A stretch of DNA of 64,000 nucleotides, from NCBI RefSeq assembly GCF_029240215.1, contig NZ_JARBTK010000002.1, positions 62,001 through 126,000 of the forward strand, read 5' to 3'. Below the pieces are notes generated by a model, which saw only the letters and a program-made list of their open reading frames with translations, did no database searches and was not told the origin of the DNA. A program made the position numbers and the translations under genes. How positions within the stretch are numbered: the first letter of the stretch is position 1; every line of letters starts with the position of its first letter. Below are positions 9,282 to 16,416 of the stretch, one piece after another. The stretch is from Chryseobacterium sp. Lineage in GTDB: Bacteria > Bacteroidota > Bacteroidia > Flavobacteriales > Weeksellaceae.

Positions 9282-9289
9282 CAAATATA
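9282..9289 (-). promoter_or_regulatory. -7 promoter element of recN
   Basis: TATATTTG on the minus strand, 28 bases before the recN ATG, fits TAnnTTTG. Confidence 0.5.
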
Positions 9290-9325
9290 AAATTTTAGAA
9301 TTCAGAATTCAAGAATAAGATGTTT

Positions 9326-10228
9326 TTACTTCCATTTATTCCATCTGGTATCGGTATACTTAGGTGCAAAAATAATCATCAATTGTTTTAGATCATTCAA
9401 AACAATTCCGCCGTTGTTTCCGGAATTAAAAATATTGAATATCTCGTCATATTTTGTATTGATAAATGTATTGAAGAAATAATTCTGCTGAAATGAGTTT
9501 TCATAAGTTTTCAACTGCATCAATGCATCAAAAATAATTTTCTTAGGCTGAGTCTGATCCTGATTAAACATCCCGTCTAAACCAGCTCGGTGATAAGTAT
9601 ACATCGTCTGACGAAGCTGATTCATGTTTGGGTTTAAAATCTCACCAATAAGAATAGAACGGCTTCTCGGATCGTTGATTTGTCCCCAACCTTCATAACC
9701 ACGATTTTGAGAATTTTGTGCAATTTGCTGGGCTTTGCTGAACCACTGTGTTCCACCTGAAGACTGGAAGCTGTCGGCATCGTAACCCAAAATCAGGTAT
9801 ACATAGAAACTGATAACATCAATTAAATTTTTTCCTGAAAACTGTCTTTCATTAAAAATTAAATTTTCGTTTTCAACATAGTCAAAAGCAAATTTCGTAT
9901 CCTGAAGATTGATAAGCGGAGATTCGTAAGATGAGCTGAAAACCGGGCGAACTGCTTGTATAACAATACTTCCCTTATATTTATTGCCATCTCGTTCGCT
10001 TAAAACAATCGCAAAATTTGACTTTATTTTTTCAAAATTCTGAAGCTTTTTACCCGTCCAGCTTGTATTGTTGACAAAATCTCTAAGACTTTTTTCCAAA
10101 GCTTTAAAAGCTTGCTGATTACTTCCTCCCAATTGTTGAGCATTCACCTGAACCGTTGTCAAAAGCTCCTGAGAGAAACTGAAATTGAAAAACAGAAGTA
10201 AAAATAAAAGTATTGTATATTTTTTCAT
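9326..10228 (-). CDS. porD: Type IX secretion system protein PorD (DUF4835)
   Basis: 300-residue periplasmic or outer-membrane-associated protein with a signal peptide (MKKYTILLFLLLFFNFSFSQ). I recognise the DUF4835/PorD family from ELLTTVQVNAQQLGGSNQQAFKALEKSLRDFVNNTSWT and from its usual neighbours coaBC and recN. PorD is reported as required for type IX secretion, the Bacteroidota route for gliding adhesins and secreted enzymes. The genomic order bamD, rpoZ, coaBC, porD, recN is conserved in Flavobacteriia. Confidence 0.88.
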   Translation of the reverse strand: MKKYTILLFLLLFFNFSFSQELLTTVQVNAQQLGGSNQQAFKALEKSLRDFVNNTSWTGKKLQNFEKIKSNFAIVLSERDGNKYKGSIVIQAVRPVFSSSYESPLINLQDTKFAFDYVENENLIFNERQFSGKNLIDVISFYVYLILGYDADSFQSSGGTQWFSKAQQIAQNSQNRGYEGWGQINDPRSRSILIGEILNPNMNQLRQTMYTYHRAGLDGMFNQDQTQPKKIIFDALMQLKTYENSFQQNYFFNTFINTKYDEIFNIFNSGNNGGIVLNDLKQLMIIFAPKYTDTRWNKWK

Positions 10229-10264
10229 TATGATCTAAATGTTGAGAACGGAAATTTATAAAAT

Positions 10265-11467
10265 TTATTTTAAAATCTGAGCTTCAATGCAATCGAGAAT
10301 GTCTTTTGCTACATTTTCTTTTGATTTGAGGTCAAATTCTATTTTCTCCGTTTTGGTAAATATTTTTATTTTGTTGGTGTCTTGTTTAAAACCTGCGCCT
10401 TCGTCACGAAGTGAGTTTAAAACAATCATATCAAGATTTTTTTTCTCCAGTTTTCCTTTTGCGTTTTCTTCTTCGTTTTGAGTTTCGAGAGCAAATCCAA
10501 CTAAAAATTGATTTGTTTTTTTCTCTCCCATCGTTTTCAGAATATCGGGATTTTTAATCAATTCTATAGTGAAAGTATCTTCGTTTTTTTTAATTTTTTC
10601 TGAAGCGACTTCCTTTGGAGCATAATCAGCAACGGCTGCACTTGCAATTCCAATATCAATTCCGTCATAGAATTCAAATACTTTGTCGAGCATTTGTTTC
10701 GCAGAAACTACTCTGTGAAGCTGAATGTTTTCATGTTTTGAATTCAAAGAACTTGGTCCGGAAATCAAGATCACTTTTGCACCACGTTTTGCCGCCTCTT
10801 CAGCTAAAGAAAACCCCATTTTCCCTGACGAATGATTTCCTATAAATCTTACAGGATCAAGTGCTTCATAAGTTGGTCCCGCTGTAATTAAAACCGTTTT
10901 GCCTTGAAGTGATTTCTTTTCATTTAAACTAAAAAAATCTTCTATCGCTTTTGAAATGGTTTCCGGTTCAGCCATTCTTCCCTGTCCGATTAATCCGCTT
11001 GCCAATTCTCCATTTTCGGCCGGAATTATAATGTGCCCATAATCTTCTGCCAATTCTAAATTCTGTCTTGTCGACGGATGTTGATACATATCCAAATCCA
11101 TTGCAGGTGCTATGAAAACAGGACATTTTGCAGACATATAGGTTGCAATCATTAAATTATCACAAATCCCATGAACCATCTTGGCTAAAGTATTTGCCGT
11201 ACAAGGTGCCATAACAATTACATCTGCCCAAAGTGCCAGTTCTACATGACTGTTCCAGGTACCGTTATCACCATAAAAATCTGTATAAACCGGATTTTTA
11301 GATAAAGTAGAAAGACTCAGTTTCGTTACAAAATTTTCTGCATCAGGAGACATGATGACCTGAACTTCTGCTCCTTTTTTGACAAAATCTCTGATGAGAA
11401 AATGAATTTTGTAGGCAGCAATTCCTCCAGAAACGGCAATGAGAATTTTTTTCCCGGAAATATTCAT
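10265..11467 (-). CDS. coaBC: Bifunctional phosphopantothenoylcysteine decarboxylase / phosphopantothenate-cysteine ligase
   Basis: Two consecutive steps of coenzyme A synthesis, 400 residues. The N-terminal flavin-binding CoaC domain (SGGIAAYK; catalytic His in NSHVELALWAD; substrate clamp PAMDLDM, with Asp where E. coli has Asn in PAMN) is followed from about residue 185 by CoaB (ITAGPTYEALDPVRFIGNHSSGKMG and ASAAVADYAP). I choose the ATG at 11467 (MNISGKKILIAV): the upstream in-frame start at 11533 would add 22 unconserved basic residues. Confidence 0.96.
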   Translation of the reverse strand: MNISGKKILIAVSGGIAAYKIHFLIRDFVKKGAEVQVIMSPDAENFVTKLSLSTLSKNPVYTDFYGDNGTWNSHVELALWADVIVMAPCTANTLAKMVHGICDNLMIATYMSAKCPVFIAPAMDLDMYQHPSTRQNLELAEDYGHIIIPAENGELASGLIGQGRMAEPETISKAIEDFFSLNEKKSLQGKTVLITAGPTYEALDPVRFIGNHSSGKMGFSLAEEAAKRGAKVILISGPSSLNSKHENIQLHRVVSAKQMLDKVFEFYDGIDIGIASAAVADYAPKEVASEKIKKNEDTFTIELIKNPDILKTMGEKKTNQFLVGFALETQNEEENAKGKLEKKNLDMIVLNSLRDEGAGFKQDTNKIKIFTKTEKIEFDLKSKENVAKDILDCIEAQILK

Positions 11468-11591
11468 GTAGATTATTTTTAAAGCACTAAAATACTTCTT
11501 TTTTCTAAGAATGGAAACTTGTAGCAACAGCAAAGGTCATAAAGAAAATAATTTCTTTATGACCTTCATTTATAAAAAATCACCTGAGTGA

Positions 11592-11915
11592 TTAGTTTCT
11601 CTCTTCAGTCTTTCTAAAGTACACTTCACCGTCTAGCCATTCCTGGATAGCAATAGAAGTTGGTTTTGGAAGCTTTTCGTAATGTTTAGAGATCTCAATT
11701 TGTTCTCTGTTTTCGAAAACTTCTTCTAATGTAGAATTGTGAACTGCAAACTCGTCTAATTTATTGTGTAATTCAGTACGGATTTCTGCATTGATCTGCT
11801 CAGCTCTTTTCCCCATGATAACAATAGCTTCATAGATTGACCCTACGTTTGCTTCAATCTTGTCTTTATCGTAAGTAATAGTATTTACTTCTGCTTTGGT
11901 ATCTTTTACACTCAT
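11592..11915 (-). CDS. rpoZ: DNA-directed RNA polymerase subunit omega
   Basis: 107 residues of the Bacteroidota RpoZ type (SIYEAIVIMGKRAEQINAEI corresponds to the omega core that binds beta-prime). The C-terminal extension, rich in Glu and aromatic residues, is usual for this phylum. It lies between bamD and coaBC and has its own TAAATTTG promoter element in the 41-base gap after bamD. Confidence 0.9.
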   Translation of the reverse strand: MSVKDTKAEVNTITYDKDKIEANVGSIYEAIVIMGKRAEQINAEIRTELHNKLDEFAVHNSTLEEVFENREQIEISKHYEKLPKPTSIAIQEWLDGEVYFRKTEERN

Positions 11916-11944
11916 TTTCAGAAAATTATTTATTTATAAGATGG

Positions 11945-11952
11945 CAAATTTA
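11945..11952 (-). promoter_or_regulatory. -7 promoter element of rpoZ
   Basis: TAAATTTG on the minus strand between the bamD stop (11957) and the rpoZ ATG (11915), 29 bases upstream of the start. Confidence 0.5.
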
Positions 11953-11956
11953 CGAA

Positions 11957-12952
11957 TTATCTTTGGATTCTGAAAGTCGCCGCCGGAGGAGGTGTCTGCA
12001 ACGCTGCGCTATCTCTCTGAATCTGCATTGCCTGTTTTTCATTTGACACCTGATCTTTAATCTGCTGCTCAGTTTTTGATTGCTCAGCCAATTTATCAGC
12101 TACTTTTTTCTGTCTTGCAGTAAGAACCGCAATTCTTTCTTCAGTCTGTTTTTTTACAACTACAAAATCCTTTTTTTCTTTTTCAAGTTTTTCTCTCAGA
12201 TCTACAGCTGTTTTAGAATATTCTGTATTTGGAAGTTCTTTTTCGACCTGTTTTGTGAAAGATAATGCACTTTCGATACGCTCATCTTTTAGATCATATA
12301 CAGAATTCTGTGCAAGTAAATAACGAGACTTCATCATATAATCATAGATTTTTGGACGAAGTTTTGTACTTGGAAAATCTTCTAAAACATTTTCAAAAGC
12401 TGCACTTGTAGATTTATAATCAGCCATTTTGAAATACTGTTTTGCATTTTCGTAGGCTTTAAATTCTAATTTATAAGACAACTCATCAATCAAAGTATTG
12501 ATGTTTTTTGATCTTTCAGAATTTGGATAATTAGTTAAAAAATCCTGAAGTTCATTGATTGCCAACTCCGTACTTGACTGATCTAGGTTATAATCCATAG
12601 ATCCGTTGTAGTAACATAAAGCCGACATATAAGATGCTTCTTCTTTTCTGTTATCCTGAGGAAAACTTACTGCAAAGTTTTTGAACTGGTGACCAGCAAG
12701 TTTGTAGTTTTTATCGTAATAATTGGCATACGCAGAATTGAAAACCACGTTTGGGGCATCATCTGTACCTGCAACAAGATTCGGAAGTCTGTCGTAAAGA
12801 GCCAAAGCATTTTTCCATTTCTTTTTAGCGAAATTTTCATTGGCAGCTTTCAGGATAAAATTTTTATCCGCGCTTTTCATCGCTTTATCTTGCTGACTTG
12901 TGCATGCCGAAATGACAGCTATGGCAAAAATACCTAAAATATATTTCTTCAT
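11957..12952 (-). CDS. bamD: Outer membrane protein assembly factor BamD
   Basis: 331-residue lipoprotein of the beta-barrel assembly machine. The signal peptide MKKYILGIFAIAVISAC ends in a lipobox (ISAC). It is followed by TPR-like helical repeats (NEKKW-type turns, LAGHQFKNFAVSFPQDNRKEEASYMSALCYYNGS, LQDFLTNYPNSERSKNI) and a charged coiled C-terminus. The ATG at 12952 is chosen because it places the lipobox correctly and follows a TATTTTTG promoter element; the longer frame from 13084 would overlap the tetR gene and hide the signal peptide. Confidence 0.93.
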   Translation of the reverse strand: MKKYILGIFAIAVISACTSQQDKAMKSADKNFILKAANENFAKKKWKNALALYDRLPNLVAGTDDAPNVVFNSAYANYYDKNYKLAGHQFKNFAVSFPQDNRKEEASYMSALCYYNGSMDYNLDQSSTELAINELQDFLTNYPNSERSKNINTLIDELSYKLEFKAYENAKQYFKMADYKSTSAAFENVLEDFPSTKLRPKIYDYMMKSRYLLAQNSVYDLKDERIESALSFTKQVEKELPNTEYSKTAVDLREKLEKEKKDFVVVKKQTEERIAVLTARQKKVADKLAEQSKTEQQIKDQVSNEKQAMQIQRDSAALQTPPPAATFRIQR

Positions 12953-12994
12953 ATAAAATTCAACAGTTTTCGGTTTTACCGACCTATTAATTTG

Positions 12995-13002
12995 CAAAAA
13001 TA
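12995..13002 (-). promoter_or_regulatory. -7 promoter element of bamD
   Basis: TATTTTTG on the minus strand, 42 bases before the chosen ATG. Its position inside the longer reading frame argues against the upstream start. Confidence 0.5.
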
Positions 13003-13049
13003 TAACTTTTTTGCTAAAAGATTTTTTTTTATGATTATTTAACGCAAAA

Positions 13050-13679
13050 TTAGTCGGCTGCGTATCCCAAAACTGCAAAAACATTCATTAAAAGATTCAT
13101 TCTCACTTTTCTTTCGGCTTCTTTGGCGTAAGATTCGTCATCTTTATGGGGAACATATAATTCGTAAAAGTTTTTGTTACGGATAACGAAAAGTGTAGAT
13201 CCAATAATGGTTGTTAAAATATCTTCAGGTTTTGGAGTAAAGGTAAAAACTCCTGAAGTCACCCCTTTTTTGATGACTTCATCCAATTTTTTAACAAATA
13301 ACTGGTAAAAATCTAAAAGTTCATCTTTAAGATTTTCCGTATGGCGTAATTCCTGAGTGACAAATCCGTGAAAATAATTGTATTTAAATAATTGAGCAAC
13401 GATATATTTAATCATTTCTTTCATCTGCATTTCAGGTTTTCCATCTTTTATGGTGTCTGCAAATTCAGAAAAATTTTCTCTCGTTTTTAATACACGATAT
13501 TGATAAAGATAAGACATCATCTTTTCTTTGGACCCAAAATAATAGGAAATCATCGCAACATTGATGTTGGCTTTCGAACATATATCTCTTACCGAAGTGC
13601 CTTCATATCCCTTTTTAGCAATCAACTCTTCGGCTATATCTAAAATATGGATCTGTTTGTCTGTAAATTTTTTTCCCAT
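13050..13679 (-). CDS. TetR/AcrR-family transcriptional regulator
   Basis: 209 residues. The N-terminal helix-turn-helix (DICSKANINVAMISYYFGSKEKMMSYL, about 27-55) is the TetR DNA-binding domain; the rest is the variable all-helical ligand domain. It is divergent from the tatD-like gene, and the shared 96-base spacer contains a palindrome suitable as its operator. The ligand is unknown. No efflux operon is adjacent, so its targets may be itself, the tatD-tcdA-rnpA operon or distant genes. Confidence 0.92.
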   Translation of the reverse strand: MGKKFTDKQIHILDIAEELIAKKGYEGTSVRDICSKANINVAMISYYFGSKEKMMSYLYQYRVLKTRENFSEFADTIKDGKPEMQMKEMIKYIVAQLFKYNYFHGFVTQELRHTENLKDELLDFYQLFVKKLDEVIKKGVTSGVFTFTPKPEDILTTIIGSTLFVIRNKNFYELYVPHKDDESYAKEAERKVRMNLLMNVFAVLGYAAD

Positions 13680-13711
13680 ATATCGTTGTTTTAGTAAAGT
13701 TAAGAAATTTT

Positions 13712-13734
13712 TAACGTATTCGTAAACGAACGTT
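13712..13734. promoter_or_regulatory. Candidate TetR operator palindrome
   Basis: TTCGTAAACGAA (13719-13730) has 5-bp arms and is flanked by AACG on the left and CGTT on the right, giving a wider imperfect dyad. It is in the divergent tetR/tatD promoter region, the usual location of TetR autorepression sites. Confidence 0.5.
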
Positions 13735-13764
13735 TAATAATTTCAATGAACTTTTAATTTATTG

Positions 13765-13772
13765 TATTTTTG
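13765..13772 (+). promoter_or_regulatory. -7 promoter element of tatD-like gene, 3 bases from ATG
   Basis: TATTTTTG fits TAnnTTTG and ends 3 bases before the ATG at 13776. If it is the true -7 element the mRNA would start at or next to the start codon. Confidence 0.45.
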
Positions 13773-13775
13773 ATC

Positions 13776-14402
13776 ATGGATTTTTTTGATTTTCATCATC
13801 ACAAGAAAAATATACGCAACGGAATTTACAATTTAGATATTGAAAAAAATCCGCCGGATTTTTATTATTCTGCGGGAATTCATCCTCAAGACATTCAACC
13901 TGAAAATATTGATAATCAATTCAAATGGTTAAAATCTGTTATTAATAAAAATTGTTTTGCCATCGGAGAATGCGGTTTGGATGGCATAGTTTCCGTAGAT
14001 ATAAAAATTCAGGAAGAAGTTTTTTTAAGACAGATTCAATTAGCGAACGAAGTTGAGAAACCTTTGATCATTCATTGTGTAAGAAAATTTTATGAAGTCA
14101 TTTCTTTCAGAAAAAAATCTGCACAGGCGATGATCATCCATGGCTTTAATAAAAAACAAAGTGTTGCAGATGATCTTCTGAAGAATAATTTTTATCTGAG
14201 TTTTGGGAAAGCTGTTTTGTATCATCTATCTTTGCAGGATACTTTGAAAACCGTTCCTTTAGATAAGCTGTTTTTAGAAACTGATAATGATGATTTTAAT
14301 ATTGAAGAATTGTATCAGAAAGTTTCAGAAATCAAGGAAATCTCAATAGAACGACTTCAACAACAGATTGTAGAAAATTTAGAAACGATAAAAAATGGAT
14401 AA
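13776..14402 (+). CDS. TatD-family metal-dependent hydrolase (DNase)
   Basis: 208 residues, shorter than typical TatD (about 255). The metal site appears intact: HHH in FDFHHHKKN, Glu in IGECGLDG, His in LIIHCVRKF, His in MIIHGFNKK and Asp in LFLETDNDD. The family hydrolyses DNA or acts as a D-aminoacyl-tRNA deacylase. The ATG at 13776 is preferred over a TTG two codons upstream. The last 8 bases overlap tcdA, so translation is probably coupled. Confidence 0.9.
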   Translation: MDFFDFHHHKKNIRNGIYNLDIEKNPPDFYYSAGIHPQDIQPENIDNQFKWLKSVINKNCFAIGECGLDGIVSVDIKIQEEVFLRQIQLANEVEKPLIIHCVRKFYEVISFRKKSAQAMIIHGFNKKQSVADDLLKNNFYLSFGKAVLYHLSLQDTLKTVPLDKLFLETDNDDFNIEELYQKVSEIKEISIERLQQQIVENLETIKNG

Positions 14403-15132
14403 GTTTTGGCTGGAAAGAACGGAACTTCTGATCAAAGAAGAAGGCATTGAAAAACTGAACAATGCAACTGTTCTCGTAGTAGGTTTAGGCGGTGTAGGAT
14501 CTTTTGCTGCCGAGTTTCTGGCAAGAGCCGGAATTGGAAAAATGACAATTGTAGACGGTGACACCGTAGATATTACGAATATCAACCGACAGCTTCCTGC
14601 ACTTCATTCAACCGTAGGAAAACACAAAGTGGAAGTGGTAGCTGAAAGACTGATGGATATTAATCCTCAGCTGGATTTAGTGAAAATTAACGAATTTCTA
14701 AATCCCGAAAGAATGGCCGAAGTTTTAGACGCAGGTAAATTTGATTATGTTTTAGACTGTATTGACAGCATCACGCCAAAAGTGAGCTTAATCATTGCCG
14801 CAAAGCGAAGAAAAATCAAAATTGTAAGCTCAATGGGAGCAGGCGGAAAATCCGACCCTTCGAAAGTCATGGTAAGAGACATCCACAAGACAGCAGAATG
14901 CCATCTTGCAAAACAGGTAAGAAAAAGGCTCAAGAAAGAAAAGATTGACAAAGGAATCCGTTGTGTTTTTTCAAGTGAAATTCAGGACGAGAGCAGCCTT
15001 AAAATGACTGACGGAAGCAATTTTAAAAGATCTTTTTATGGTACAATAAGCTTTATTCCTGCGATTTTCGGATTGTATGCTGCTGCGGAAGTCATCAATC
15101 AATTAGTGAAAAAGACGGATGCAGAACTTTAA
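14395..15132 (+). CDS. tcdA: tRNA threonylcarbamoyladenosine dehydratase TcdA
   Basis: 245-residue ThiF/E1-like ATPase that cyclises t6A37 of tRNAs to ct6A. Nucleotide-binding GLGGVGSFAAEFLARAGIG (about 31-49), then VDGDTVDITNINRQLPA, the family block for metal and adenylate handling, and a basic C-terminal half (KQVRKRLKKEKIDKGIRCVFSSE). It overlaps tatD (8 bases) and rnpA (14 bases), forming a tightly packed RNA-metabolism operon. Confidence 0.93.
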   Translation: MDKFWLERTELLIKEEGIEKLNNATVLVVGLGGVGSFAAEFLARAGIGKMTIVDGDTVDITNINRQLPALHSTVGKHKVEVVAERLMDINPQLDLVKINEFLNPERMAEVLDAGKFDYVLDCIDSITPKVSLIIAAKRRKIKIVSSMGAGGKSDPSKVMVRDIHKTAECHLAKQVRKRLKKEKIDKGIRCVFSSEIQDESSLKMTDGSNFKRSFYGTISFIPAIFGLYAAAEVINQLVKKTDAEL

Positions 15133-15493
15133 ATATCCTAAAGCGGAAAAACTCAAGAAAAAAGATGAGATTACGTTGCTTTTCGAGAAAGGCAAGTGGA
15201 AAAACAGTGGAAACCTGAGAATTATCATTTTGAAAAACCATCCGGATTTGTTGACCGATAATGTCAAACTGGGCGTTTCCGTTTCTAAAAGATATTTTAA
15301 AAAAGCGGTTCACAGAAACCGTATCAAAAGACTTTTGAGAGAATGCTATCGTCTGAATAAGGAATTATTTAAAGAATGTTTTGGAGAAAAAACTACGGCG
15401 ATGTTGTTTTGGGTTTCTCCGGAATTGCCTGAGAAGTTTCAGGATGTTGAGGCACAGTTTATCAAATTGTGCCAGTCGCAGAAGAGGGCTTGA
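15119..15493 (+). CDS. rnpA: Ribonuclease P protein component
   Basis: 124-residue basic protein that assists the RNase P RNA in 5' tRNA maturation. The diagnostic signature AVHRNRIKRLLRECYR is at about residues 63-78, with the substrate-binding aromatic region near the N-terminus. Its start lies inside the end of tcdA, so the usual rpmH-rnpA linkage is absent here; the coupling with tcdA is the local arrangement. Confidence 0.95.
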   Translation: MQNFKYPKAEKLKKKDEITLLFEKGKWKNSGNLRIIILKNHPDLLTDNVKLGVSVSKRYFKKAVHRNRIKRLLRECYRLNKELFKECFGEKTTAMLFWVSPELPEKFQDVEAQFIKLCQSQKRA

Positions 15494-15510
15494 GTTTTTC
15501 GCACGGATTG

Positions 15511-15528
15511 AGCGGATTTTGCAGATTT
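15511..15528. repeat. Short dispersed repeat, copy 1
   Basis: AGCGGATTTTGCAGATTT is repeated exactly at 60416-60433 with similar flanks (GGATTG and AAATTA before it). Both copies lie directly downstream of an operon. Confidence 0.6.
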
Positions 15529-15548
15529 CATTCAGAAAAAAAAGACTC

Positions 15549-15614
15549 TTTGCCATTCCGAAGGAATCTAAGCATCTAAAATAAGCGTTGTTGAGATTCC
15601 TACAGAATGACAAA
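15549..15614. repeat. Dispersed long-palindrome repeat, copy D
   Basis: Left arm 15549-15569 starts TTTGCCATTCCGAAGGAATC; right arm 15594-15614 reads AGATTCCTACAGAATGACAA. Imperfect 21-bp inverted repeat with a 24-base loop, located between rnpA and the DUF4126 gene. Confidence 0.8.
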
Positions 15615-15747
15615 CATATCTTAAAAATATCTAAATTGTATTAAACTATACTTTTAAAAGCAACTTTTGCCACTTCGAAGTTTTGTAAGAAATTCTAATA
15701 ATCTTTTATAATTTTTTGTAGCTTTAAGCAAACAATTGACGAATAAA

Positions 15748-16359
15748 ATGTTAGATCAAGTTCCTTATTTACCTTATGTTCTGAGTGCTTTCATCGGCAT
15801 CGGTTTAGCGGCGGCTTCAGGTTTCAGAGTGTTTTTACCGATGTTTGCGGTGAGTTTAGCATCTTATTTTCACTGGATTCCTATAAGCGAAAGTTTTGAA
15901 TGGCTATCGAGTTTACCTGCATTAATCACCACCGGAATTGCCATGATTGCAGAAATTCTAGCCTACTATATTCCTTTTGTTGATCATTTGCTAGACACGA
16001 TTTCGATACCGATGGCGACAGTTGCAGGATCTATATTATTTGCAAGTCAGTTTACCGAGTTGGGAACATTTCCACAATGGGCTTTGGCATTGATTGCGGG
16101 TGGCGGAACAGCAGCAACAATCAGTTCCGGGTTTGCGGGAATTCGTGCAGCTTCAACGGCGACAACAGGCGGATTAGGAAATTCTGTGGTAGGAACTACA
16201 GAAACAGCAGGAGCAGGAATCATGTCTATTCTGGCAATGGCAGCGCCTTTTATTGCAGCGGTTTTTGCAATTATAACTTTGATTCTTGTCATTGTTTTCG
16301 GCCGAAAAGCATGGAAAAAATTGAGAAAAAGAAAACAGTTGAATTCTACAAACTTATAA
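15748..16359 (+). CDS. DUF4126 integral membrane protein
   Basis: 203 residues with about five transmembrane segments, a glycine/alanine/threonine-rich central stretch (AGGGTAATISSGFAGIRAASTAT) and a basic C-terminal tail. I recognise DUF4126 from ASGFRVFLPMFAVSLASYFHWIPIS. The function is unknown in the family. The ATG at 15748 is preferred over the TTG four codons upstream. It converges on the acidic TPR-like gene with a shared bidirectional terminator. Confidence 0.8.
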   Translation: MLDQVPYLPYVLSAFIGIGLAAASGFRVFLPMFAVSLASYFHWIPISESFEWLSSLPALITTGIAMIAEILAYYIPFVDHLLDTISIPMATVAGSILFASQFTELGTFPQWALALIAGGGTAATISSGFAGIRAASTATTGGLGNSVVGTTETAGAGIMSILAMAAPFIAAVFAIITLILVIVFGRKAWKKLRKRKQLNSTNL

Positions 16360-16361
16360 AA

Positions 16362-16400
16362 AAACAAAACGGCAGAAATTGAATTTCTGCCGTTTTGTTT
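16362..16400. terminator. Bidirectional terminator between convergent genes
   Basis: A perfect 19-bp inverted repeat (AAACAAAACGGCAGAAATT at 16362-16380 and its complement at 16382-16400) around a single central base. A/T-rich outer arms give T-runs on both strands. It separates DUF4126 (+) and the 705-residue gene (-). Confidence 0.92.
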
Positions 16401-16416
16401 TTAATGTAATCAAAGT

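Noticed and set aside
12953..13084. Longer bamD frame from 13084
   Set aside because: It would overlap tetR, bury the lipoprotein signal and place the promoter inside the coding region.
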